From: Cylindrodendrum hubeiense
Taxonomy: Eukaryota; Ascomycota; Sordariomycetes; Hypocreales; Nectriaceae
NCBI GenBank assembly: GCA_014621425.1
Contig: JAANBB010000014.1
Coordinates: 124,001 to 188,000, forward strand
Direction of reading: 5' to 3'
Length of the DNA stretch: 64,000 nt
Each line of letters opens with the position of its first letter. Position 1 is the first letter of the stretch. The translations under genes and the position numbers were made by a program. Below are positions 10,902-26,161 of this stretch, piece after piece. The notes below the pieces were generated by a model. The model worked only from the letters and a program-made list of their open reading frames with translations, was not told the origin of the DNA and did not search any database.

Positions 10902-12926
10902 CTATTCCATGAATATCTTTATTGTTTTCCCCATTGCCTTCCTGCACATTGGACATGGAGTCTGAAATGGCATGGAGGGCTGCCTCTGCCAGTTTGTAAC
11001 GCATTCACCGCAAAAGAGGTGGCCGCATTTCGTGACAGTATCGGTGGGTCTTTCATAGCACATGCCGCATTGTCGGTACAGCTTTTCTTTCTTCAGCGCT
11101 TCTTTTGTTGAGAGCAGATCCTCTTCCAGGGTTTTATTCTTTTCCCTTTCAGCCTTCAACTGCTCCTCAAGTGTGGATGGCTCAAGTGTGGATGGCGCGG
11201 AGAAAAGGTTCTTGCTGTCCAACACGCCATGGGCGTCGGGCTTCTTTGACGAATCACTTGTCGATACGGGGTCGGTCACGGTCAGTGATTCGATATCGGG
11301 GAAAGAATCTTCTGCCTGGGTGTTTGCAGCGTCAGTTTGGTTGATCAGATCAGCAGTGTCAACGGCGATATCGGCCGTCGACGGTGACGCTGTTGTCCCA
11401 AAGCTAGGCGGGAGGCCTTGAGTCTGATAGAAGCCGAAGAAGACCTCGTCGCTAAAGTCGGAAATTTCTGCTGGGTCCCAGAAATCTTCTATGGGGATTG
11501 GGATTGACTCAAAGCCGACTAGGAATTGGGAAGTGTCGGTGTCGATATTTTCAATGTCGTCAGTGTCGTCAATGTCGTTAATGTCGTCAACATCGTCGGT
11601 ATCTGATTGAGGCGGAGGTAGAGTTCGGGTAAACGGTTCATTGGGAGGTACTAGGGTATGGTTTGGAGCCGTGCTCCTGTGGTGCTCTAGATCAAACGTG
11701 TTGCTGAAGAATCGACGGCATTCGGCACATTGATATCTGCGATGAACTGCAGCGCTGGAAAGATGTTGCTCGAGAGCCTCCGCGCTGCCGAATTCTCGAT
11801 CACATTCCAAGCATCTATTCCCGGTATGAGCTGTAACATTGATGAGATGCTGCTCAAGAGCCGCCTCGCGGTCGAACATTGCATGCCTGGTATGAGCTGG
11901 CGCATTAAGAAGATGCTGCTCAAGAGCCTCCGAGCTGCCAAAGGCTCTATCGCATTCAATACACTCATGATGCCTGGTATGAGCTCGAGCGTCGGCAAGA
12001 TGCTGTTCAAGAGCCTCCGAACTGCCGAAGACTCGATCACATTCGATACACTCATGCACACGATGAGTCGGGTCATTATCAAGATGATGATCTAGATCCT
12101 CCGGGATGTCGAAGAGTGCATCACATTCGATACACCTATACACGGGATGAGCTGGACCATATGCAAGATGCTGCTCGAGAGCCTCCTCGGTGCTGAAGAC
12201 TGCGCCGCATTCGGTACAGTCATACTCGGCATGAGCTGGAGCATTGGCAATATGCTGCTCAAGAGCCTCCACGCTGCCGAAGGCCCGATCACACCTGATG
12301 CACTCATGCACGCAATGAGGTGCATCATTGGCAAGATGCTGACCTAGAGCCTCTGCGCGGTTGAAGGTTCGATCACATTCGATACACCTATACCTGGCAT
12401 GAGCTGGAGCATCGGAAAGATGCTGCTCAAGAGCCTCCTCGCTGCCAAAGGCTCTGTCACATTCAATACACTCATGATGACTGGTATGAGCTGGAGCATT
12501 ATGAAGATGATTCCGAAGAGCCGCCTCGCTGCCGAAGACCCGATCACACTCGATGCACTCATGCACGAGATGAGGCGTATCATTGGCGAGATGATGATCT
12601 CGAGCCTCCGCGGTGTTGAAGGTTCGATCACATTCGACGCATCTATATCGGCGATGACCTGGCGTATCGGCAGCATGCTGCTCCAGGTCATGCCGAGCAC
12701 GAAAGCTCCGACTGCATTCGTCGCAAGGGTATGGCCTGACAGTGGTGGGAGGCGGGGGTGGCCGCCGGTCCTCGCGATGCTGGCTCAGGGCTTCGACAGT
12801 GCGAAACGACCGATGGCAGCACTCGTTGCACGGGTATGTGTAAGGATAGATCATGGAGTTGAGGTGTTGCGATAGACCCTCGCCACTGCCAAATTGGCTA
12901 TGGCAGACGGTGCATTCGTGGGCCAT
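10902..12926 (-). CDS. tandem C2H2 zinc-finger protein with C-terminal RING finger
   Basis: From the ATG at 12926 the frame encodes 674 residues. Residues 1-400 hold about 14 C2H2 units of 26-30 residues with the consensus ECIECDRAFGSxEALEQHL. An acidic Asp-rich tract follows, then a predicted coiled coil (EEQLKAEREKNKTLEEDL) and a C3HC4 RING beginning at about residue 620 (CGMCYERP, CGHLFCGEC, CPMCRK). RING fingers usually act as E3 ubiquitin ligases; the finger array could recognise nucleic acid or protein. The frame stays open upstream to about 13100 without an ATG and looks coding (PDELIAEP, RILALIRRLR), so an upstream exon may be missing from this model. Confidence 0.8.
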   Translation of the reverse strand: MAHECTVCHSQFGSGEGLSQHLNSMIYPYTYPCNECCHRSFRTVEALSQHREDRRPPPPPTTVRPYPCDECSRSFRARHDLEQHAADTPGHRRYRCVECDRTFNTAEARDHHLANDTPHLVHECIECDRVFGSEAALRNHLHNAPAHTSHHECIECDRAFGSEEALEQHLSDAPAHARYRCIECDRTFNRAEALGQHLANDAPHCVHECIRCDRAFGSVEALEQHIANAPAHAEYDCTECGAVFSTEEALEQHLAYGPAHPVYRCIECDALFDIPEDLDHHLDNDPTHRVHECIECDRVFGSSEALEQHLADARAHTRHHECIECDRAFGSSEALEQHLLNAPAHTRHAMFDREAALEQHLINVTAHTGNRCLECDREFGSAEALEQHLSSAAVHRRYQCAECRRFFSNTFDLEHHRSTAPNHTLVPPNEPFTRTLPPPQSDTDDVDDINDIDDTDDIENIDTDTSQFLVGFESIPIPIEDFWDPAEISDFSDEVFFGFYQTQGLPPSFGTTASPSTADIAVDTADLINQTDAANTQAEDSFPDIESLTVTDPVSTSDSSKKPDAHGVLDSKNLFSAPSTLEPSTLEEQLKAEREKNKTLEEDLLSTKEALKKEKLYRQCGMCYERPTDTVTKCGHLFCGECVTNWQRQPSMPFQTPCPMCRKAMGKTIKIFME
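11690..12720 (-). repeat. internal tandem repeat encoding the zinc fingers
   Basis: The finger units are also similar as DNA: blocks such as GAGGCTCTTGAGCAGCATCTT recur every 78-87 bp on the minus strand. The most similar neighbours encode FGSSEALEQHL units. This suggests growth by unequal exchange. Confidence 0.75.
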
Positions 12927-13811
12927 GGGTAGATCTGTTTGTAGATCTGTTAGCTGTCGATCCCCCGTCGTGTTACTCTCTGTGCGCAGGCGTCGTATGA
13001 GTGCAAGTATCCGCACTCGATCCGCAGAACGCAGGCGGTTGTTTTGAGGTTCGGCGATGAGCTCATCCGGGTTGAAAAAGAGCAAACGCCCAAGGTATAT
13101 TGCCCGCGTTTGCCTGGAGTGCTACCCTCATCGTTGCGGCTGGAACCTTGTGATGACGTGGCGTGGCGGCCTGTGACTGGCTGCCTTGTCTGATAGCCGC
13201 CAGTCTGCGGAGAGGACGTCGATGTTATTCGGTCATCTGTTTCAAAGTCACATGAGCAACTGTGCAGCCTCGAGACATCTGACGTAGCGATTAATGCCGT
13301 GAAGCTGAATCAGTTGGTTCGGAACACTGGGTGGTTTTGTCGCTGGTGGAACAGAGACATGCACCCCACAAATTCCAGTCCGGATAATTGGCGATAGTCA
13401 GTCCTCTAGGGTTTCCACTAATGCTCAGCTGGCAGAAGACGCCAGGGTATGCATTTTAGACATGAGAAGAAAAGTCTACGCCTTGATGGCCTGTGACAGG
13501 GGCAATTAACCTTAAAGGGGCCATCAAGCTAGCAAAATTACGTTACGAGTCCCGTCCCTCCTCCCGTGTAAGCATCACTCTAGCCCATGTACCTGTCTCT
13601 ACCACGACAACCAAAATCCCCAAAATACGGTTTCATGTTCATTGACGACATACTCAAGACACCACGCATATAATTTAGAATAAATCTGATATCACGAATG
13701 ACTACACCTTTAGGTGATTACGTTTAAAAACGGAGACTTGGGGACTGTTTTTCTTGGTTTGTCTTAATCGAATGCGTAAATCATTATTCCCAGCTACATG
13801 ATAGCTACATA
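12927..13811. other. intergenic region
   Basis: Includes the ATG-less open continuation of the zinc-finger frame (to about 13100), then about 0.7 kb with no recognised feature. Confidence 0.45.
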
Positions 13812-17349
<3,538 letters not shown>

Positions 17350-18768
17350 ATGACGCCAACCAAGCCGTCATACCTCATTGTCGGAGCGGGCGTGTTTGGA
17401 GTCTCGACTGCCTACCACCTCCTCAAGAAGTACCCCGATGCGTCGGTGACTTTGGTTGATCGGGATGCCTTCGATGCAGAGACCCGAGTGGCTGCTTCGT
17501 GGGACTGGAACAAGGTGGTGCGCGCCGACTATGACGATTTTGTCTACTGCCAATTAGCGCTAGAGGCCCAAGACATCTTCGAGACGGATCCCCTCTGGAA
17601 GCCCTACTTCACCAAGACCGGCGTCTACTGGATGTGCCGCAGCGACTACGCCCAGGATGTCATCAAGAACCACCAAAAGCTCGGCCGCGGCGACGACATC
17701 TCTGCCGTGCCCGTTGCCGAGGCCCGCAAGCTGTACGGCGGGCTGTTCGACAACGCTGATTACTCCGACGTCAAGGAGGTGCTCATCAATAAGTCCAGCG
17801 GCTGGGCCGCCGCCGGCGATGCGCTTCGCGCTGTTACTCGCGAGGCCATCAAGCTCGGCCTCAAATACGTCACTGCTCAAGTTGCGACATTGCAATTTGA
17901 CAACAGCGGCAACTGCCGTGGCGTCAAGACGACGTCAGGAGACATCTTGACGGCGTCCAAAGTTATTCTGTGCACTGGTGCATACACATCTAAGTTATTG
18001 GAGTTTAGCGCTGCGAGCAGCGGCCTGAAGGATCTTGTTGCTGGCGACAGGATCGTGGCGGGCGGCATTACCACAGGAATGAGAAAGGTCGAGGACCCAG
18101 AGGAATACAAGAAGTTTGCTGCCATGCCCGTGGGTTTCCAGGGTTACAGTGCAGAAGTTGGTAAGAAACGCCCAACCCTATCAGATTGAGCCGAGCTAAC
18201 CATCAACCAGGCGGCTTCATTGGCAGTCTCCCCCCAACTCCTGATACCCACGAGATGAAGTGGTGGGGACAGACTATATTCAAAAACACCCGGGAGGTGC
18301 TACCCGGCCGCTTCATTTCAATGCCGCCCTCAGAGCCAGACTACTCGCAGTGGAAGGTTTCCAAGGCGCTCAAGCAGGACATCAGGAATGCCACCAAGGT
18401 GTTTTACGGCAAGGAGACTGATAGCTGGAAGCTGGACAAGCACCGCATCTGCTGGTAAGTGACTTTGCCTCAATGCCTATGTACGCTTGACTAACGCTGA
18501 ATAGGGATGCATTCACTACGAGCGGAGACTTCATCATCTCTCCCCACTCGGCCGCCAAGGGCCTATACGTAGCAACCTGCGGCTCGTTCCACGGCTACAA
18601 GTTCTTCCCCGTGCTCGGCAAGTACATTCTGCAAATGCTCGAGGGCGACCTATCTCCCGAGTTGACGGAGAAGTGGGCCTGGGACCGCGTGCGTCCCGAC
18701 TCCATGCTCAACCCCGAGTTCCCCAGGGCGGAGATGAAGGACTTGCTAGACACGGTTGCGCGGTTGTA
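17350..18768 (+). CDS. FAD-dependent amine oxidase, sarcosine oxidase / fructosyl-amino-acid oxidase family
   Basis: Three exons, 17350..18160, 18211..18454, 18505..18768, giving 439 residues, the typical monomeric family length. The N terminus has YLIVGAGVFGVSTAYHLL and TLVDRD, the FAD dinucleotide fold. HRICW near residue 350 places a Cys where monomeric sarcosine oxidase and fructosyl amino-acid oxidases attach FAD covalently; GSFHGYKFFPVLGKYI near the end is the usual C-terminal FAD motif. The reaction is oxidative removal of an N-substituent (methyl or fructosyl) from an amino acid with H2O2 release. There is no C-terminal SKL; the product ends in VARL. I chose ATG 17350 over in-frame ATG 17284, which would add 22 residues before the Rossmann strand. 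Confidence 0.87.
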
Positions 18769-19064
18769 GACAAAAGATACTCGGTTGCTCTTTATAGAGA
18801 GAGGGGTTTAGGCGCGAAATAATTCAGGATTTCTATTTATATATTATACTCGTCATACATCTTAAACTGTCCAGTTCGCGTACTCTTCTTGTGATCGCTG
18901 GTCAGGGGCTACAACAGAGACTAATTCATTCAACTCTTTAGCTGTTTGATATAAGGTCGTTGTCCTTGCTACCCCTTTGAATTCCCGCGAACCCGGTTAC
19001 AGCATTCAGATAAACACTAAGCATAACGTGACATGGTAACTTTCATTAATTCATAAGTAGGCTT
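18769..19064. other. convergent intergenic region
   Basis: AT-rich 3' flanks of two convergent genes; nothing else seen. Confidence 0.5.
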
Positions 19065-20923
19065 CTACAGGCCCTTCACAGGATAGTCCTCTCCATTATC
19101 AAGAGCCTTGATATTGGCGCTTGTCTTCTCCCATGCCAGCGAAAGATTGAATCTCTCAAAGGTAGGCGGCGCGCCCTCGACGTTGGGCTTCATCTTGTAT
19201 TCTGGCAGGGTATGGTCGCCGAGCACGTATTGCCAGCCTCCCTCGGTCTTCTGCCTCTTGTACTTCTCATCCTTGAGACCAGCGGGATGGTACTGCCGTT
19301 CCTTCTTCTGGCTTTCAAACATGTCATGACGGTATCCGACGGTGGGATGGACCTGCTCGTTAGTTTCTCCCGGAGCGGCATCGCTCTTGTACCCTCCCGG
19401 AGTGCGGAACTTCGAGCCGTTCAAGGTAGAAAGTATGTTGTAGCTGTCAATAATCGTGCCAGTGCCCCAACCAAAGTCTCGGCGCTCCGTGTTGGGCGTC
19501 TTTGACTTGGTCAGAGGATGCATGGCGGTGTTTGTGGCAGATGCTGCGGTGGCGACTAGCGCGCGGCCGGCCCATTGAGCCCAGCTCAACTTTGCAGCAG
19601 CTTCGTTTTCCTTCTCGACCTTTGCCTTGTAATTCTCCACTTCTTCGTTGAGCTCATTGATGTGTTCCTGGCGGGCATGTGACTCCTTCTGGATTGTGGC
19701 CGCGTCAATAGCAAGGTACGGGCTGATTTGGTCGAGCATCCACGCAAACGTGATGTTGGACGTTTCTTTGAAAGTCAGCGAGATTCAAGTCAGAACCAAA
19801 ATTTGAATAGTCACCTTCCAAATCGCCCTTGTTCTCCAAGGTGCGGGTTGAGCCGCCGCCAATGTTGATGTGCACACCCGGGAACCAGACCTGAAGGAGA
19901 TCAGACCGCTCTTTGCGCTCTTCCTCCAGCTCATACAACTTCCGGCGGGCGCCATTGTAGGCCTTCTTGAGTTTCTGTCTCTCCTCGGCAGGGACAGTCT
20001 TGTCGTAAGCCTTAGGACGCCAAGCTTCCTCCGCTTCGGCAACCCGCTTCTGCTGCGCCTCCAGATCCTCTGGCTTGACGTCGTCCTTGATTTCTGGCAG
20101 GTGCCACAGCGACGGCGAAAACGAAGCGCGGTGCTCGTCCATACCTAGGGCTTGGAACGCATGTCTGACATCTGCCGTTGCTGTTAGCGATGCTCGTCTA
20201 TGCCGTGACGCTTAACTTACTGGGGTTTAGCTTCACGTTGTGAAATCCATGCGTGTCTGGTCCCCAGGTGAGCTTGACGCCACGCATTTCAGGAATGCCT
20301 AATGCGCCCACAGTCTCATACACGCCGATGGCTTCAATTTCTCTCGACTCGGGTGTCACGGCCCAGTCTCCGCGAGGGGGGCTCTTCCAAGCGATGTGCG
20401 AAGGATCCAGTTGGTTCTCGTCGGCTTCCGGGACGCCGTCGAGATAGTCGAACCATGCGTCGCTTCCGTGGAATCTCTCGCCCTTGTTGTTCTTCTTGTA
20501 CAGGTCCCAGATCTCGTGGAAGTCGTGCAGCCTGCTAGGTTCGCAGATGCCGATATCCGAAATCAGACCCGCGATTGACCGCGCAGTGTACGCGCCCCGC
20601 GAGAAACCAAAACAGAAGATCTGGTCGCCCGGAGACCAGTTGAGCACGACAAAGTTGTAGGCCTCAATGATGTTTCCCTCCATGCCTGCTCCGATGAAGC
20701 CCTCTGTAAGATTTCCGATCCAGCTGGATGTTGTGGCAACGCCGCTGTCGTACCAGACAACCTGCTGCCAAGTCTTGCCATCGTCAACAGCGGCGCGCTT
20801 TAGGCTGCGGGCTAGTCGTGTGACGTTGGAAGCAGTGTGCTTCTCACCCGAAACGGCGGACTGCCACGAGCCATCGCAACAGATGATGATCCGCTTGGGG
20901 ATAGGCTTGGGACTCGTAGCCAT
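19065..20923 (-). CDS. DUF2235 protein (alpha/beta-hydrolase-like)
   Basis: Three exons, 20923..20221, 20171..19815, 19765..19065, all frame-consistent, 586 residues. Near the start is RIIICCDGSW, then YDSG and CFGFSRGAYTARSIAG (about 135-150), the G-x-S-x-G-like nucleophile motif of DUF2235. HGFHNVKLNP, rejoined by splicing to NVRHAFQALGMDEHR, and GVHINIGGG supply the conserved His-containing blocks. Related domains occur in bacterial type VI phospholipase effectors (Tle1), so lipid hydrolysis is possible but unproven for fungal members. The last 220 residues contain a Glu/Lys-rich coiled-coil-like helix (EELNEEVENYKAKVEKEN region). No signal peptide. Confidence 0.85.
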
Positions 20924-23900
20924 GGTGGTGGTATTGTGAGAAGTTAGCGAGGAATGGGAGAACCTGGATGATCGAAGTGAGACCACAGTGCCAAAAATCA
21001 AGGTCGGAGCCTCTTCCACTTATAGGCAGAGTGTGCTCGCAGCACGCAACGCGCGGTCAGGCCCATCTTTCAGCTACGCCTCCGTCTAGACTGTCTGGAG
21101 TCTCGTCAGCTGGAACGCGCCCAAACTATCTGTGCGCTATTGACTTGGCTGCCGCGGGCGGGGCCGGGGCTAGAGCTGTAGAAGCTTTGAATGGCTGCAG
21201 ATTGGTGGAGTGAGACCAATATACCCCGCCACCATTCCGTTCCAGTTCATCTCCATGCAGAGTAGCTTCTAGATCTCCACAGTGAGTCAAACTATTGACC
21301 CATTTGGTCCAGAATACGGGAGCTATGACCTCCTGTCTTACTCTTGAGTGAGGGTATTGGATCATGTGTTCGTCCAATGGCCCCCACCAGGCCTCTTGCT
21401 GGAACCAGATACGTCGAGAAGCCGGCGACTGATGGAGAGGTGTGGCAATTCAGACATCGCGAGATGGAACGTGTGGTGTGACAAGTCACCGTAGTCAAAT
21501 AAGAAAGTTAAGGATGCGCGCCATCTAGAGTATAATCCAATCCAGGTGGCGCGAACTGGCACGCATCAAGCTCCTAAGAGAAGAAGCAGATTGAGCAAGG
21601 CGGGGTTCTCATAAGGCTGGACGAATTCAACACTAGCATTGTGTGCCGCGCAGACCCCTGTTATTTATTGTAGTTCCCGTTAGAATACGGGGCTATCGCC
21701 GGTGGAAGACGGAGGTGTTGTCCTCATATGACATATTGCTTTTCCCAGCTCAGCTATTTTAGCTGTGAAGCGATTTGCATCCTTACGATCTGTGAGCAGA
21801 TTCTAGTGCCTTTAATCTAAGGCTTTCTCTATAGCTATGGTCCTTACAACCCTCGGTTAGAAAGAAATAAGAGTATCTTTCATCTTTGCACCCCATTCAT
21901 CAGATGCGACACTTGCGCTCCTCTTTGCCTCCCAGGACCCATCGCCTACCCTATACCGATCCTGCTGGAGCCCCGTTGCAGCCGCCGCATAATAAAAGGG
22001 AGCTAAAAGTGTAGAGTATATGATGATCGCATTTTGTATCTTGAATTCAATGTTTTTATTTGCATTTGCCTGTCATCGGGACACGTAGAATCCCCAAGGT
22101 GCTGCAGAAGAAGTTAGTGGTACGGTAGAGGGCAACTTTTCATTATACAGTAGGAGGAGTTCGATCCATCACAATCAATCAATTTCAGTTCTTCCATCTA
22201 CCGTAAACAATAGATAGATATATATTATATCATTGTTTGTATGCTGACGTGGTCCGGACGGCTGATGGGCGAGACTTGCGGGTGGCCAAGTTTCGTCTCG
22301 GAAGCCTCAAAAAAAGCAAAATGAGACCCGATCGACAGCAAAATAAGACGCCACAAATAGATTGAGTGCCGCTTCGACTTCATTGAAAATCAGTCATGAG
22401 GCCAGCGTCTGGCCTTATCCTAATTCTGATACAGCACGGTGTCTTACAGTCTATGACTGCGTTATCGCCGCATCTTCGTCATCTTATATTGGTTGACAGG
22501 TGGTGGCTGGCGCTCTCACTGCCTTGATGACGCTGCAACTCAGTCTGCATAGATCTCTGCTTATTCGTCCCCTGAGGTGCCACAATAAATTTCGACAGCG
22601 GAGTGTCTTCGACGTGTCGCAATGCCATGCTGCTGCCTGCCTTATTCTATCAATAGATCGCCCAAACCCAGCCGCACGAGGCTGGTGGCGAAAAAGTTCA
22701 AGTGCCTATCAAGTTGACCATTGACCATTGATGCAAATTATGATCATTCCTTATCTCGAAGAGATTTTCTATTGCCTGTCAACACCGGTAGCTGCTCCTT
22801 CAATGATCAAGCTATAAGCCATCAGACTCCCAGGGATTCGAATTTCTCAGCACTGTCGATTCAGAATGTCGATAAACACATCATTGCATCTCTGGAGATT
22901 GTTTAACAGATCATGAGACTTTATTTTCTCCCTTCGCGGATCCTATTCTCTCTCCTTCGGATGCGGGCTACATATAGCCTTGCATGACATTCAAAGCCAT
23001 GCTGCCCCTCAAGCTACGGTGATGCAGCACTCTGTCCCGTTAAAAGACCCATGTTATCTTAATGAGAAGGTTTTTTAATTCAAGACGCTAATATTTGGAT
23101 TCCGGATGGGACTAGATTTAAGCATCGTCTTGAAATTTATGACATTCGAATTTTGTATCATACCTTGGTTCAGGTACAGACGTTGTATCTAGTCACGTTG
23201 AAACAGTTTCGGTGGATTGGGATTGAGAAAATCATGTGAAGCTTTATCATATGTTTAGGTGAGACTCGGGCTTCTGCTACCATATTGACCTACGGCCGCA
23301 CTGTCCCCGTCACAAAACCACTCGAGACTGCGCTCAGTCACTTACGTTACCCAGCCCGACCTAGAACCCTTTGGGTTGACTTTCTGTATTAATCAGGATG
23401 ATACCCTTGGACGAAACCAACAAGTCGCTAAAATGGAGTCGATCTACTAGGGCGCTGATTCAGGTTTCATCTAGCTCGGGCTGCCACAGCAAATGGCGGG
23501 GTGGGAAGCGACCCCAGTCTTGCCCGATATGGCAGACCTATCCCCGGTCGCCTGTGTGCCAAGGGCTTCCGGGCAGAGTGACACCCCTGGTTCGAAAGGA
23601 TGCGGGTCTTGCAGGAGGTTGGATTACGTTGAGTGGGAGTCATATTGATGGGTGATCAAATACGCGAAGTCCTACGCGAAGATCCTACCCGAATGGAAGC
23701 AATTGGGCCTTAATGTGGTGGATATGCGACCGCTGCTAGAGATATGGGATTCCCAGGATACGAAGCAGTTAGGCAAATCCCGGGGTCGTGGTGACGGAAC
23801 AGCCCCTGATCTGCTAGATCTCGCCTGCAAGATGCGATTTAAAAAAATGTGTGGACCCTCGGGATAGGATCTTTGGTACTGGGGAATGGTTCATCATTTG

Positions 23901-24763
23901 TATCACGAGGATTTCAAGCTTGACTACAGTATGACGGTTAAACAACTATACGAAGGGGTGGCACGGGTGTCTTTTTCTTGAATCCCCCGACATGGTAATT
24001 AAAATACAGATTATATATCGTGGATTATAGCACCCGGCTGTGGCCCGTCTCTCCCCGAATATAGGCCTGGGAGCCCTCCCTGTAACCGCGTAATCCAGGC
24101 CCGTCGCCGTTGGGTGCGAGCTCAGACAACCCGGCGTGCGATTACGCCGGGATTTTGTGGTAATTAGAGGGCGTGGCGCAGACCGGGTTTCGCCAGAAGA
24201 AAAGGAAGGTCCGGGTTTAGGCTGCCAACACGGACGCCGTAATACGAAGCACACCGAGGCACGCGGGCAGGGATGCGTGCCAGTCATACTGCGCGGCTCG
24301 CGGCTGGATGGGCCGAGTGGCGGGGAAGGACATTGCCATGGCGGCCAGCTGGTAGCACGGAATTCTTCAGGCGCCGATTAAGACATTCTGGAATGCTTGT
24401 GACGTACCGAGGCCATGTTTTGTTGATTTCCAAGGTCCGAAACGATTGGGCACGAAGCCTTGCCGGGGGGATCCCTGGGTCCTAAGATTGCGACCAGGTA
24501 CCACGACGCTATGATTGGCCGTCCCCCCTGAAATTAGTGCCATATTTACCAGTTGGGCACGTTAGGTGTCGATGTTGCTTATGCTCCGTAATGCTCCGTA
24601 TTGTCATTCAAAATTTTCAAATGCCGGGGGCCCTGATATAAGAAATGGCGAGCAGCAGCAGACGGCCAGCCCTTCTGGAGCTCTGCAACCTCCGCAACCT
24701 CTTCTAGCGAACCCTAAAGTCGAGTCGGCAGCTAGAATCATCTGTTCCAAGAAACAGCTAGCC
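20924..24763. other. gene-poor region of 3.8 kb
   Basis: No intact gene could be built here. 21.6-23.3 kb is AT-richer with short meaningless frames; 23.9-24.5 kb is GC-rich. The only coding-like stretch is the broken frame at 23493..23981. Near 24583 is a small tandem ATGCTCCGTA x2. Confidence 0.5.
23493..23981 (+). pseudogene. decayed coding frame of unknown family
   Basis: One frame runs 163 codons interrupted only by TGA at 23646..23648 and TAG at 23865..23867. The text between is protein-like, for example YAKILPEWKQLGLNVVDMR and DLWYWGMVHHLYHEDFKL. Both stops would be CGA or CAG before a C-to-T change, as expected from repeat-induced point mutation. I do not recognise the family. It could instead be noncoding sequence that is open by chance. 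Confidence 0.35.
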
Positions 24764-25834
24764 ATGGCCCAAGCTCTGACCTTTGCGCAGCTGGAAGAGG
24801 CGGTTCTCCACATCCTCCATCTCATCAGAAACACGCGCGGCCTGGAGAACACGCGGCTGGCCATTATCGGCGACCTGGCCCTCTGCAAGCACTTGCCGCA
24901 GTACGATGTCCGGGGCATCAAGGTACGTTGATCTGTCTCACATGTTCTACAGTACATGACCTGCAGCGCCTAACAACAAACACAGAGCATCGACTTGATC
25001 GTCAGCAAGTCCTCGTCGCCCGGTCGCGTCAAGAAGGAGATTGTCGGCCACCCCATGAGCCCGCTGATTGAGAAATCCGGAGCTGTGCTCTACCGACACA
25101 CTAGCGGCTGGGAGATGGAGGTCAAGCTTATGCCCGACTGGCTCTGCCCGTATCTCCCCACTTCGGCCCAGCCGGTGCGGGATGACGTCGATACCCTGCC
25201 GTACGTATCGCGCGAAGACTTGTTTGTCTTTACGGTGGATGCTTGCACGCTCCACGACAGCGCGGCCAGCAAGCAGCGGGAGGCGTGCGACGCTGCCGCG
25301 CTCCTCGAGTTTGCGTCGGAGCACTTCCCTCTCAAGCTCGAGGAGGACAAGATGGAGCGAGTTGAGCAGGCTCTCGCCGACGTCGTTGAATTCTCCCCTC
25401 CCGAGTGCGACAAGGGCTGGTGGCAGCGGCGTCTCGGCCAGCACAGCGACAAGCACAGGTCCGCCCAGGAGATCTTCTCGGAGCTTGCAGACCACCCGGC
25501 TTCGCCCGTGACTCCCTCGTCGCCCGCGTCGCCCATGTCGCCCATGTCGCCCAGCGGCTTCTCGTCCGTCTCGCGAACCTCGTCGTACATGAGCTCCATG
25601 TCTGCGCACTCGACGTCGTCGTCCATCTCGTCCATCCTCACCTCCGACGACAAGCACGACAAGCCTGAGCGCCCGCGCAAGATGAGCGTCAACGGCAAAC
25701 CATCCAGGCACAAGAGACACACCTCTACATCCACCGGTGGTGCCGTCACCATGACCACGCTCGCTGCCACCATGAAGCGCCTGGAGCTTGAACGACCGGC
25801 GTCGCCTGGCATGACGTTGACGAATATCATTTAA
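24764..25834 (+). CDS. unrecognised fungal protein with Ser/Pro-rich tail
   Basis: Two exons, 24764..24922 and 24986..25834, join in frame 0 to give 335 residues. The N-terminal 110 residues read like a small alpha/beta domain (LENTRLAIIGDLALCKHLPQ then SIDLIVSK), resembling the layout of fungal nucleotidyltransferase-like hypothetical proteins (a strand, then helix, then D-x-D-like strand), but no catalytic motif is certain. The C-terminal third is low-complexity: repeated SPMSP and SSMS units followed by basic KPSRHKRHTS. No signal peptide or membrane segment. An in-frame ATG lies at 24566, but ATG 24764 has a good context (GCC ATG GCC). Function unknown. Confidence 0.72.
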
Positions 25835-26161
25835 TATTTCTTTTGTTTGGTTAAGGGAGATTACAACGGCTTGTATCTCGTGTCAAAATATTACTGCTTG
25901 GGCTGCGTCACCGGGTACGAGCTCACAGCCAGTGTGTAAACTAGTGTACTAGTGTAGATAGATACCCATGTTGCTAGGAGGCAGAGCGGTCGGATTTGTT
26001 AGAGCTAGTTTTGGATTTATAGATTAGATGATTCCAAGATACCATTTTCATTATCAGGACATGGTCAAGTCCAAACCCACACGCGCTTGATAACAAAGTC
26101 TATCGGAAGTTCAATTCCTCCGTCTCTAATCTGAAAACCACAGCTTCCACACAACACAGTT
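25835..26161. other. convergent intergenic region with repeat copy
   Basis: Short 3' flanks of two convergent genes; includes repeat copy A at 26063..26106 (see the repeat entry). Confidence 0.5.
26063..26106 (+). repeat. dispersed direct repeat, copy A (left of the CHAT gene)
   Basis: Begins GGTCAAGT, continues with CCCAC-CGCGCTTGA and ends AAAGTCT-TCGG. A longer relative (copy B) lies at 29630..29690 on the other side of the TPR-CHAT gene, in the same orientation, 3.5 kb apart. Confidence 0.6.

Noticed and set aside
11687..12875. Repetitive open frames on both strands within the zinc-finger array
   Set aside because: They are other-frame readings of the tandem finger DNA.
22846..22862. 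GGATTCGAATTTC resembling a tRNA B box
   Set aside because: No matching A box, acceptor stem or anticodon arm could be folded around it.
24947..25830. Two long minus-strand frames opposite the Ser-rich protein gene
   Set aside because: Arg/Gly- and Ser-rich shadows of a GC-biased plus-strand gene with a convincing intron and codon structure.
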